From Hydractinia symbiolongicarpus (taxonomy: Eukaryota; Cnidaria; Hydrozoa; Anthoathecata; Hydractiniidae), in NCBI RefSeq assembly GCF_029227915.1, contig NC_079877.1, positions 33,567,851 through 33,631,850 of the forward strand: a stretch of DNA of 64,000 bases. The letters run 5' to 3'. The notes under the pieces are model-generated. The model was not told the origin of the DNA and ran no database searches. It saw nothing but the letters and a program-made list of their open reading frames with translations. How positions within the stretch are numbered: the stretch's first letter is position 1; each line of letters opens with the position of its first letter. A program made the position numbers and the translations under genes. Below are positions 12,534-25,000 of the stretch, one piece after another.

Positions 12534-13256
12534 ATTCTCATCTTTCTTTTTGTAGTAATATATATATTTTTTTTTAAGAAAAATGATTATAAATTATTTG
12601 ATTTTAATTACTGCAGAACTGACTTCAATTGATGATATGCAAAGATGTACAAGCATATTCTGTGCAAAATTAAAGAGTATGTCGTATGAAACATTTTCAT
12701 ATTTTCTCAATGTATATTCTTGATTTTTTTTAAATTGTACCATAGGCTTGGAATAATAGATTGTATATATTTCTAATCATATGTGCATTATATCTTTATT
12801 TGATTGTTTTTCTTGTAAACTCTATTTTAAGAGCACATACCCATTATTAATGACACTAAATAACCAAAATGCAGGAATGTATAAGGCTTATAACACAATT
12901 CAAATCAACTGGATGGTATACAGGCTGAAAATTATGTAGGTCAAAATTTGTTATAAGGAATCACCCACCCACCCACTCACCCACGTGTGCTTCTTCCCTC
13001 CTCTTCGTACTATAAATCTACGTTTTATACCCAATGTGAAAAGTTTCGCGAATTGGAGAGAAAATAAGATATAGGTAATGTCAAATTTTCCTTTACAATA
13101 ATATGGACAAAGGAGTATAATTTCGCTTTACTTTACAAAGAATTTTCTCAGTACTAGATGTTATATCTAGTATGGTAGAATGATGTCATAAAAATCTTAC
13201 AAAACGAGTCAAATATTATTGTATTTTGATGTTAATTAGTTGTGTTAGTTCGCAGA

Positions 13257-16128
13257 ATGAATAAATCGAAAACAGATGTGGATGCTCTTCAACAAGTTGG
13301 AAACATATGGAAGTTCTTGGATGCAATGTCTTTAGCAAATCCAGATGAATATAAACGATTTGTTGATCAAGTGTTAAAAGATGGTTCAAATAATAACATG
13401 GGTCCACCAATCCCACAAATGGTTATACAGACTACCAAGGTAATTGTGTTTGAAATCTCTTCCGTATTTATTTGTGCTTGCATGTCTTCCTCACTTGTTT
13501 TTTTTAATTTAGAACCTAATTTATGGAAACGTTTAGGGTAAGATTTTGCCTAAAATTATGAACATACAAAAAACGCGTTCGGCCTCAATCTCCTTACATT
13601 ATTATAACACCAGAATAATTCTTTTTTCTTCTTTTTATTAAAATACATTATGTTTTATTTATTTTATGTCTAATCCGTACATTTGACCAAAATATTTCCC
13701 TATCTGTTAAAGAACACTAAGAGAAAATTGAAGCCCTGAAAAAGTTATATACATTATCACATCCAGCTTCAGCTGAAATTTAGACGTTTTTTATCAAAAA
13801 AAAAATGAAACTTGTATCAGCAGGTAAACGCTGACAAACGTTTACTTGAAATAGTTCTGTAAGATCCTGTCTTAATCCGTAACTAAGTCATTATTTTCTG
13901 CTAAAGTCAGGTTTAATTTTTTCCGTAATATTTCTTTACTTTATCAACAGTGAAATTTATATTTACGCAAAATCCATAGTTTTCGATTGTTTTTTTATTT
14001 CTGTTTCTCTTCTTAGAAAACAAAGATAAGAAAGAAACTTAATACTTCATACACGGCCCTGTATGATAGTTAATACCCGCGAAATTACCCTCATAAGACG
14101 TTAACCCCTACGGTTCTCAGCCTTTTTAGAAAACCATGAAATCTTCATTGCTTTTTGTCGAAAATTTTATGTCTTTAAACCCTCAGCGGTGGTGAACTTG
14201 AGCACTGCCGCATAGAAAATTTAAATCTCTTTTATATGGGTCTGTATATAAATATCTTAAAAGTGAGTGATCACAAGTTATTGCCATTAGCCACTTTATG
14301 TCATATCGGCCGCGCTGCGACGGCAATTCGAGTCTAAGGGTTAAGCTAAAATCATTATGAATGCAATTTCGTAATAGATGTGTTGTCGATCAAAATAGAT
14401 TTTCTGTACAGTGTTGTCGATCAAAATAGATTTTCTGTACAGTGTTGTGATCTCTGCTCTACATTCGCTCTCTATATTTATATTTGTCTAGAAACCGGAA
14501 GTAATACCCGTTCGAAAATATTATATTAACATTGCCGAATGGCGTCAAATGCCTAAACCTGAATCCGAGGCTGCTCCAATTCCTATCGCGTCGTCGGAGA
14601 TCAGAAAAGAAGTGATTGACAAGGAGTGGGGATTTCTTGTTGATGTTGTATTAAACCCATTGTTATTTAAAAACCCTACCGATACAGATAAAAGCTTGAT
14701 TGAAATGGTATTAAAATATATCGAATCAAAAGAGTCTCTGTTACTCTCTAGAAAGTATGAGAGGAGATCAGAAAAATACGTGGGTAATCAAGATAATTTA
14801 TTAAACTTCTTATGTCCATCAGCTTTAAAGAACTCGTTGGATACTGCGACTAATAGTGAAAGTAATAATTCCTTGTTTGAACAACTGAGACACATATCAA
14901 ATACCTCAGAATCAGAGAAGGAGAATGATATATCAAAAAATAATAACAATACAATGGCGAAAGAAAAACCTGAAAATAGTATTAATTCAACCGGACACGC
15001 CTTTGAGCCTATTATAACAGCCAATTTTTTTGAAACGACTTTAAAAGAAAAAAAAACGAGATCACTAAAACAGCCTGTGCGGACGTTAAAGTTGAAAACA
15101 CCAAGAGTTGAAATGTTGGTTAACAAAGACAAAAAAATGGTGGAACTTGATATATACCTGCCTGAAGTACAATCAGTGAATGAGTGTGATTTAGATCTTA
15201 CTGAGGTAGGTTGGTGGTAATATTTCTTATCTTTGCGTGCGTTAGCGACGAAGATTTCTTCGCTTTGTTCTTGCGTTGTATATTTTTCAATCAAACACGT
15301 AGAAAGGTTTCTATATCGTGGATATTACTCAACATATTTCAATTTCCATAGCGTGCGTAATAAAAAACAATAAAAAATTGCTATTTCAGTTGCAACAGCC
15401 TTATTTCCGCCGAAGCACAGGATTGATGCGGATTTTAAAAGGAAAACGTAAATTTTTTAAATTTGCGCTAATTTGCGTATACTAATTTATGGCTATTTTA
15501 ATTCTCTGTAACAGATAGTTGTTTATATGGAGCAATTCCCCATTTTTCGTCCAAATCTATACGAGTCATTTCGTGTCGCAGCTTTCTGCTCTGTACACAG
15601 ATTTAGTCTATCATGTTTTCCTTCATGTGTGTTTTTAACGTCGTTTCCACCACAGGCGGGAATTTGTTGCATCTGATATAGCCTAGCAGTAAACTAGCTT
15701 CGTTTTCATTTACTCTGGTTTGCCAACTTCGGTAACAGGCGGTGTAAGCAATATAATGCAACCATTTTACGGCACACTAAGAACTTCAAATCTTACACTC
15801 GTGCATGTCGAGCGCTTGATTTTACATTTTGTAAAGTTAGAAAAGTTCGGTACGAGAAAATCAAAACAAAACAAGCTGCTTTGCAGGTGGGCGACATTTT
15901 ACTCTTCGTGCGAGAAACAAGTCTGTAGTTAATTTAATGTTGTGTAGTGTGCGTGTTTAATTTTTAGCTATAATCTTTCGGTTTGTTTAGACTAGCGTTT
16001 TGTTGAAAGTTGAAAAGAAGTATGAGCTCGACTTAACATTACCTGTCACTATCAACGTGGAAGATTCTAAAGCAAAGTTTATTCGAGATCAAAACACGTT
16101 GGTGGTTTCTGCGCCGTTAGTTTTATAA
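13257..16128 (+). CDS. PIH1D2: PIH1 domain-containing protein 2, R2TP/HSP90-type co-chaperone, 3 exons
   Basis: PIH proteins link client proteins to HSP90 and RUVBL1/2; PIH1D2 works with SPAG1 in the R2SP variant, and its relatives assemble axonemal dyneins in the cytoplasm. Exons: 13257-13439, 14492-15205, 15991-16128, all in phase, giving 344 residues against about 315 in human. The N-terminus (WKFLDAMSLANPDEYKRFV) and the PIH-domain strand with FLVDVVLNPLLF match the family. A low-complexity Ser/Asn-rich linker follows. The C-terminal CS-like half contains MVELDIYLPEV, CDLDLTE and the closing KAKFIRDQNTLVVSAPLVL. ATG 13257 directly follows TTCGCAG, which could be a 5' UTR or spliced-leader acceptor. 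It follows CFAP45 by 0.7 kb on the same strand. A possible AATAAA signal is at 16669. The family call is strong. Confidence 0.92.
14101..14344. mobile_element. Short MITE with TTAACCC ends in PIH1D2 intron 1
   Basis: TTAACCCC at 14101 is mirrored by AAGGGTTAA ending at 14344. The 244-base interior has no coding sense and a GC-richer patch near the right end. The termini resemble those of 4589-5318, so it may belong to a related family, but the interiors do not obviously match. Confidence 0.45.
14380..14441 (+). repeat. 31-base tandem repeat, two exact units
   Basis: Units 14380-14410 and 14411-14441 are identical and are followed by a partial third (GTGTTGT). They sit about 50 bases before the acceptor of PIH1D2 exon 2. 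Confidence 0.85.
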
Positions 16129-16181
16129 ATTGTATACGATCTTGATATAACGGCATTGAACTTCATCTATTGGCTCTAAGG

Positions 16182-16242
16182 AAATACACACGATGAGAAG
16201 ACTGCGAACACGATGTTAAGAGATTGTGTTCTTAGTTAGATT
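16182..16242 (+). repeat. 61-base repeat, copy 1
   Basis: This sequence, just after the PIH1D2 stop, recurs at 18201-18262 with about two changes (for example GATGAGAAG against GATAAGAAG). It is probably in the PIH1D2 3' UTR. Confidence 0.8.
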
Positions 16243-16674
16243 GATTACAAATTTGGTTGCTTTGTTGTTCGTTGAAACACTGTGGAAACACTGAAGAGTT
16301 CATTGTCAAGTGGATGTTTGGGACAGTTTAGGGCGTATGTTTAAACCACGAATGGTGCCGTGACGCTTTTGTCAATGAAAATTATAATCACAATTTGATT
16401 TGGAGAATGAATTTCTTTTTTAATTTTTTGTTCCATAAAGATTCTGAAAGTATTAGAAAATGTACGTTGCTGATAGGATATTAGGATATAATAACATATT
16501 AGATTTTTTAGTTAGAAATGATGCTAAAGCACCAATGTCAATAAATCGAACAATTACATGCAGACAAAACTTGTCAAATGTTTCTCTCTATAATCCCTTT
16601 AACATTTACGTAAAAATTTGTTTCTTATCTCGAACAGTTTGGTCAGTTCCCTGATAGTTTGGTGTGGCAATAAA

Positions 16675-18900
16675 ACAGGTTGATCAACATGCTTAAATTG
16701 TATAACATGTAAATGCAAATGGGTCCTAAGAATAGCGTCCAATAATCTGAAATTCTTCGGTTTTTCGACATAATGGACAGATTGGTTGGTTGATTGCCAA
16801 ACTTCATTAGCTATACTGCAGGGGCTTTACTACGAAACCGTAATTTCGTGACGGATAGACAAACGACACTTTGAGCTGTTGCAAAAATTCATTGGTAACT
16901 AAAATAGATGTGTTGGATTTATTCGACGTTAGTTAAAAAAAAAGTACAAAATACAAAATACTTGATTTCTTCATAGAAGGTTTCCCAATCATTAGATTCT
17001 ATGAGGAAATAAAAAATCCCAATTCTAAATCCCTTTTTAAGATGGATGCCAATATTAGGTTTTCCATTTCGACATGTTAAACTGCTGATTGTAATAATAA
17101 AACATCAAAATTAAAATTAAAACCATATTTAGACATTTACACATGTATATACACCGATTAAAAATGAACGCTGTTAGGAGTTCGATTGAGAGAAGGAAAA
17201 CCGAACCACATGAAACAACATCTCAGAGTTGACCTGATACTTATATGAATTTTTCTTACTGAAGCCAACAAAGTCGCTTTGTTTTGAAGTATACGCACTA
17301 CATACTTAAGTGAAAGTCCCAAATCGTTCTGTCGTTGTTACAGTTCGGACGTTTTACCAGTTTCTTGCACCAGAGGACTTTATACCCTGCGAGAGAGCAC
17401 CTTGCACCAGCACAACTGGTGCCGATATAGTTGATGAGTTGTATTATTATATCAATTGCAGCCAACGTTATTGGGACAAAAAATTGCTTTTCAGTATGAA
17501 GATCGATGTAACATGCCTCGCTATTTGACCGAGGTTTGTTTTTTAGACGAAATTTTACTCGCAAACTGAGAAAACACCCCCAAAACGGACTAAAATTAAT
17601 GACATTATGATCCAATTTTTGTGATGTGAATTGTATTGTCACATGTGTTGTTAGCGAATGTGTTATGTACTGTATTTCAATAATAAATTAGTGGTTAAAT
17701 ATAGTGAAGCTGCTACCAACACTGGAAATTAAATATTTTACAGGATAGAAAGAAAGAACAGTGTTTTTTTGGGGGATTTTTTTTTTTGACAGAAACAAGA
17801 GACGAGGACTGCGTAAACCAGTTTTATACGCGCATGATTGCTATTCTAATTTGTTAAAAGACTTCGGGTAAAATTCCTAAAAAGAGACTTAAAAGAAACA
17901 CCTTAACTACTTTAGGTCAAGTTTTTACGGCTGTATATACACCATAAACCATGGCTAAACCTGCGCAACCACGCCGACGATTATGTATACACCGTAGTTA
18001 CTCTAAAATTCCTGCTGTGGGATTAGCATTTCAACATCAGAAAAAAAAATTATGGACAAATTTGTTCCGAGTAATGAAAAATGCAACTTTTACTTCCTTT
18101 AATTAAAATTCTGCAAACATGCATTCAAAATTTGTTTTAATTTGTTGATATGTGCGACGGAAATGTTGGAGCTAGAGCAGCTATTCCACACCCAAAAATA
18201 AAATACACACGATAAGAAGACTGCGAACACGATGTTAAGAGATTATGTTCTTAGTTAGATTAAAGGCTTATTGAAAAGAGCTCAATGAGACAAAGAAAAT
18301 GAGGGGTCACTCAAGTCTCTACAATAAACGGTTCAAAAGTTATGTATGTTTGAATATCTCGGAAATGGGCTAAAATTTGACAATTGGGTATATAAATTAT
18401 AGTTAGATAAATTAGCAATAGTGGCACCGTTTTAATAGTGCTATTTTAGGGGAAATATGTGTATAATGAAATTGTCATTACTCAGATTTTGTATATGTTG
18501 GAGATTTAAAATTTTGTGCATAGTCAGATATATTACTGAAAATTATATTACTTTTCAAAATGGCTGCCATCCCTAGCAACAAGGCCATGTGCCATAGCTA
18601 GAGGGATATAAATACGTTGGAGTAAGTACAACATGAACTCTATAGAAATTACAGCAATTCCGCATGTGAGACTATCGGAGAAGGGGCGGTATTTTTTTTC
18701 AATCCCTATACCAAAAAAGCGAAAATTGCCCCTGGTGGGAATAGTCTGGGGGCAAGGGGATTGCCCGAGGATTCTCGAATTTCTATGCAAACAAAATAAT
18801 GCAGACGTGAGGTGTTCTTGGTTAGTATTGTTTTTTTTGTAAAGAACTTCACGTAAAATATTTTGACAATATCTTGGCAAGAATGATAGCCATACTGAAA
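16675..18900. other. Intergenic stretch between PIH1D2 and the TRAF gene
   Basis: No convincing gene was found. Small ORFs on both strands at 17298-17642 overlap each other and match no family I recognise. The second copy of the 61-base repeat is at 18201-18262. AT-rich runs occur near 18900-18945. Confidence 0.5.
18201..18262 (+). repeat. 61-base repeat, copy 2
   Basis: Near-identical to 16182-16242 in the same orientation, about 2 kb away. No terminal repeats are evident, so this could be a local segmental duplication or two copies of a short dispersed element. Confidence 0.75.
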
Positions 18901-18944
18901 ATAATAGGAATAAAATTTAAAATTTAAAATTTTAAAAATTTAAA

Positions 18945-18982
18945 CTGATTTAAAGACTTGCGCAAGCAAGTCTTTAAATCAG
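18945..18982. repeat. Perfect 17-bp hairpin with GCAA loop
   Basis: The left arm 18945-18961 and right arm 18966-18982 are exact reverse complements with a four-base GCAA loop. It lies 65 bases upstream of the acceptor (TTGCAG ending 19046) of the 5' UTR exon of the TRAF gene. Confidence 0.85.
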
Positions 18983-19092
18983 CCTTCTTGTTTTGAAAAC
19001 TTGATATTAATTTAATTAAAATAATTAAAAATGTTTTGTCTTGCAGGCAAGTCAAGTACGACACAGTATATCTCAGCTAGAAAAAACAAAAA

Positions 19093-22000
19093 ATGGAGAA
19101 AGAAGAGCACGAAGGTGGCTATGATTATTTTTTTGCATCAAGTGTGCCAGTGGATTTAACATGTGTTGTTTGTCACTCTGCAATGAGAGATCCGGTTCAA
19201 ATTGTTAACTGTGGTCACAGATTTTGTAACTTGTGTTATGAAAAAATAAAGCAACATTCTCTTACAAGGTAAATATATAGAATTAACTGATGAACTTGCA
19301 ATACATTCTAAACGTCTTTGTAATGGTTTTATATGTCACAAAAGCTTTTATTGTAATGCATAGTCACAGAGAAGAGAATATAGTCTGTAAAATGCTGTTT
19401 TAAAATTGTACAACACTTCCCCATTGATGCCATGTTCCAGCTTTATCTAGTACTCAGTTCAAAATGAGGTGCACAGAATGTAAACAACGTGCAAATGTTT
19501 GCACCATTTTATTTGACATTTTGTGCATTTTACTTGTATTTTCAGAATTCTGAAAGAAAATGTTAATATTAGGGGTAAACCAAGCTAGGTGCACTGGCTA
19601 TATAGTTAGACAGAATTTTGTTGAATCAATGAAGCTTACTATTATTCTTGCCTAATGCCATTTCTTTTTGTATTTTTATGGGATTAAAATAGCTAATTAT
19701 ATATTGACACCCAATATGGTCAATTTTTATAACCCCATTTTTTTAACCACAAATATTTAAAATTGCTATATTTTGCTAAATTACAACAGGTAAACTACAT
19801 TGTACGTTTTGTGTTTCAATATCAAAAAAAAAAGTTTATGAGTTTGATTCACTAGAATGCCATTCTTTATATGCTAGTCGATAAGGCCCATGGAAAAATC
19901 CACCTAGGTAATGATGTAAGCAATGACCTGTCAATGCACAAAGAATTTAAACGCTGATCAAAATAATGTATATGTAGGATTGTGCCGTTTTGATCAATGG
20001 TTAATGAGATAACCCTGATTACCCACGCAGAAGATGACGTTAATTATTCTGACCTGTTTGGTGTGGCCTTGTGGTTATGGAGTTCACTTCGCAATCACAA
20101 AGTCGGTGGTTTGGTCCACAGCGTGGGCGTGTTTAGCAAGTGTCTTCACCACAGCTATGGGTCAACCCATGCCATGTGATGGAAATTGGGTAGGCAATGC
20201 TGGTGTATACCTAATGTATATATTCAGAACACAGGACCCACGTTGATAACAGTGTTCCCAACACTGAAGTGGGTATATCCTGTATAAATATTCGGAATAA
20301 TAATTCTAAGTGCAATCAGGGGCTGATCTGGAAATTTAATTTCGGCTCATAGCACCGTAGATAAAAACTTTTAGGGCAACAAAAATACATGGCTTTAGCA
20401 TATCGTTTCCTTTTTTAGTATAGAACATAGTTTCTGCATGAAAAATACTTTGATCAGCCCTTGGCAATGGCTTCACTAATTTTAAAAATGCTTTTCATGT
20501 CAGTTTAAATGCATCGATGTTGTGCTGTTACAGCAAATAAGACACAAGTAAATTAACACAACCACTTTGCCTGTTACACTCACAGACACTTGGACACGAT
20601 CACTATATTATATAAAAAATATTCCAATTTTTAATCCTACTTACTTGGTTGTGGTTATTTAGTGCATAATTTACTGCATTGACTGGCTGGCTGACATAAG
20701 AAGCCAATTGATTTTACAATAGCAAGCATTTCGTAATGGGTAAGTGTCCCACAAGACACATGAAATGTCATGAAGACAGAAAATACAATAACTAGTAAAA
20801 AGAAGGTTATTGACTTGAAACTGGTTATGATATGTTTTTAGAGCAGTCTAAAAGGTATTAGTATAAAAAAAATAATATTTTATTAGCTACTTAATTGCTT
20901 TGGGTTCCAGAATAATAACACAAATTGATAGAAACAATGTATTTCTGTTGGAATAAGTTGATACAACACATTCAGTATGCATAGACTATTTATGGAAATT
21001 TTTGGGGAATGGATAGGAATGAAGGTGCCTCCTTCGTGCTTCGTCATATGCACAAATATATAATGCATAACGTGAGCGTCAGGATATGCGTTATAGGCGT
21101 TTTCATGCCCTGAGCGTCAGGTGCATGAGACAGATGAGATGCACTGAGCGTCAGATGCATCGACATGTCCTGAGTGTCAGGCACATGCTAATTATGGTGT
21201 TCTCTTCCATACCCTGAGCGTCAGGTGTATGAGAGATGCCCTGAGCGTCAGGGGCTTCAACATGCCCTGAGCGTTAGGCGCATGTTTACTATACACATAA
21301 TGACTACAGTAGAGATGCCCTGAGCGTCAGGTGCATCGACATGTCCTGAGCGTCAGGCACATGCTAATTACTGGTGTTTTTATTCATACCCTGAGCGTCA
21401 GGTGTATGAGAGATGCCCTGAGCGTCAGGGGCTTCATCATGCCCTGAGCGTCAGGCGCATGTTTCTTATTCACATGATGACTACACTAGAGATGCCCTGA
21501 GCGTCAGGCGCATCGACATGTCCTGAGTGTCAGGCACATGCTAATTATGGTGTTCTCTTCCATACCCTGAGCGTCAGGTGTATGAGAGATGCCCTGAGCG
21601 TCAGGGGCTTCAACATGCCCTGAGCGTAAGGCGCATGTTAACTATACACATAATGACTACAGTAGAGATGCCCTGAGCGTCAGGTGCATCGACATGTCCT
21701 GAGTGTCAGGCACATGCTAATTACTTGTGTTCTTATTCTACAATGACTTTTATCAACACATTACTTGCCTAAATGGCTGACGAAGGAGGCCCAACACACC
21801 CACCAATTAAATTAGATGCTCCCTACAGACTTGTTGTTTCTACCTCTGGACTAAAACCCTGACATAACATGAGCCAAAAGAAATGTCAGGGAAACCTTGA
21901 GGCAGAAGCAATTTGTCTGGTTATGTTGTGCTGCGTGCTCACATAACAGTTGTGATGTATTTGTCTTTAGTTGCATTGGAGACGTTCATGATATTTCGAT

Positions 22001-25000
22001 TTCGACTCGAGTCCATTGCACCACAATGATTGAATTGGTATCTCATCCACCATTAGTAGGCGTGTTGATGACATAAAATAAAAAAAAGAAATAGGTAAAG
22101 AAAATCAATCTATAAAAGGGTGGGAGGGTGGGTAACTGTAAGCTGTAAGGTACATCTGAAGAACTTGTGCAGTGTGGGATGTTGGGTTCTTATATGCAAC
22201 CATTAATAATCAAGACCTGGGTAGGGTCCATTTCCTTTACAGGCAAGTCACACTAATAACCCTGGCAATATTTAAGATTAGGTCTATAGGTAGAAACCAC
22301 CCCCACTGTGTCAGGCTCTACATGACATGTTCAATGACTAAGGTAAACCTAATGTATATTAACCACAATACTAAAGAACTGTAATTCTGTCACCACAATT
22401 AACATGAGCAAAACTTGCAGTTTAGCTCCATACTGAGTTACAGATTTAGGCATCGACCACCAATAGTCTGGTTATAAATGATTAAATATATAATTCTTAT
22501 TGTTTTAAGTCGCTAACTTACTGAAGAAAACATATTGTTGTAATGTAAAATCGAGGTCTATTATTCGGGTGCATTATTCAACACGTTTTACCATAAATTT
22601 AAACTTTTCCATATCCAAAAAAATTTGAACTCTGGTAAATGTTATGAACATGTCTTTTAGATGTGTTGATTTGTGTTGCCCACTTGATCGAGAGGTGATT
22701 GATCCAACCAAGGTAGAATAGTTATCAATTTTTTAATCTACTTTTGCCAGATATGTTGATCAAGTAAGTTATTTGTTTAAAATTTAAATACGCTGTTTTT
22801 CACTCTACAGGTTGTGTTGTTAAAACCTCCTTATTTACTTATCAGCCTATATCTCATTTAGACATATTTAACTTTCTATATTTTTAGAGGGCTAAAATGG
22901 GTCAAATATATTTCATTGGTCACAATGATGTTTGATTTTGTAAATAGTTCTTAAAAAATATCTGATGTTATACTTTCCCCAGATCATGCCAGATCTAAAA
23001 AACCCACAAACTTTACATTCAAACAAATAGTAACTTAGAAAACCTTGGATATTTATTATTCTGTGGAGAAATGCCTGGAAAACTTGTCTTAAAATATTTC
23101 TCTTTAAAGTGTTACATTATCTTGCAGTTTGCGGCCTAGTAAGAACAGTCAGAAAATTAAAAAAGGCTTGAAGATATTACAATTAAAAATAAAATTGGCC
23201 CCTGTTTCAGGTCTCACAAAATTCCCCTGCTTCACTTAAAATAAAAACAAGGCACATTGTAACCTGTAGTATATAATAACTAAAACATAAGTTATGTGCT
23301 TTTTATCTTTATACTTTATTTGTAATTTATCAAAGTTACAAACAAATCTAAGAAAAAAAGAAGAAGAAGATAGAAAATAAATCTTTTGTTCAAATATATC
23401 CCCACTTGTCTTTTGGCTCATTACACCATGGGCAGAACTCTCCCCCTACCTAGTGGGAGGTATATACTACTGTTTTCTAATAAATTTAAAATCAATTATT
23501 TATCACTTATACTGTCAACTATCACACATCAAAAAAGGATTAACTTTTATTGTTTCAAACAATAATTGAAGAATGATGCTGTTATATAAATCTATATATA
23601 TTTAGGTTTTTGCTGATAAAGCTGCACAAAGAAACATATTTGACTTAATTGTCAAATGTTCTAACCATCAACAAGGTTGCACATGGAGCGATGAACTAAG
23701 AAATATTGAGGTACATTGAATTTTTAACAGTTATATACTACTTTTAATTTTTTTACTTGCAAATTTTAAAATAACAATTTGAATTGCAAATAGCACACTT
23801 AATGATGGTTTTAAACTGGTATATTTTGTGATTTGAAGCTGTAAAGAAAAAAAAAAAGGTTTAGTAAACATTTAAATGTATTTGCTCTGTAACAAAATAC
23901 AACAAAACCATGTAAGTAAGTAAGCAAGAGTTTATTTGCTGGAAAAATAATTAATTTAGCTAGATAAATTGCTAAAAAAACACCAACAACAAGCTGGAGA
24001 CCATCACACTAGTTAAAAACTAATCTAAGGAGATGACCTCCATTATATATTTGGAATTTTCATTTTAAATAAATAAATATAAATTCTCTATTTATTTTCT
24101 TTAAGAAAATTAACTATACACTGTACCTGGGTTATTTATCCGTTTGCAAAAAGTAAAAGAGGGACTAAGTTAGTTAGAAATATTTATTGAGGAGGGAATT
24201 TGTGCAGAGTGATTTGATTCTAGATATTGATAGTGAAGAAAGGTCTTGTCTAGGGAAAAGAGATTGAAAGAAGTTCCAGCTAGTATACATTGATATAAAG
24301 TAGAATTGGTACCAAAAGAAAAAGTTCTAACAAGGGGTTTGTCTAAAAGTTTAATAGAAGATCCTCTGGTATTGTAAGTATTCGGGCGAAACGCTAGACT
24401 GAAAAGACTATTTATATCAGGTGGAGAGGTTTTGTTTAGGATTTGGTGAAATAGAGTTACATTACAGATTTTGGTGGTATCAAAAATATCAAGAAGGTTA
24501 AGTTGCTTTAGTAGAGGTTTAGAGGGTTGATTGAAGTCAGCGAAGGTGATGAGTCTGACCGCTATTTTTTGAAGTTTAAAGATTCGATCAGTATGGATGT
24601 TATGGGTTAGACACCAAACTTGGAAGGAATAAGAAGCGTGAGAAAAAAGTTTTTTGCCATTTAGTTTTAGTCTAACATCATAGTTGATTGACTTATTGGG
24701 ATGCCTGAAAAGAATAACTTCGGTTTTGGCAACGTTAAGTGCAATTTTATTTGCATTTAACCAGTTGCATAGAAGTTTTAGATCAATATTAACTCTTTTC
24801 TTAATGGTTTTCAAACTGGGACTAGAGCATAATAGACTGGTGTCATCTGTAAAGTGGAAAACATCACTATAGTAAATTCCGTTTAGGAGGTCATTAATGT
24901 AAATCAAGAAGAGTAGTGGTCCAAGGACTGATCCCTGGTGCACTCCATGAAAAATTTCTAGTTCGAAAGAGTTATTCCCAGTAATAAAAACAAATTGTCT

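Noticed and set aside
13242-13256. GTG start for PIH1D2 at 13242
   Set aside because: Eukaryotic genes rarely use GTG, and the ATG at 13257 matches the family start; the bases before it look like a splice acceptor.
17298-17642. 114-codon minus-strand ORF
   Set aside because: It overlaps an equally open + strand frame, has no recognisable domain and no splice context.
21066-21720. CRISPR-like array
   Set aside because: The repeated core is short and palindromic, spacing is irregular, spacers repeat between units, and the host is an animal.
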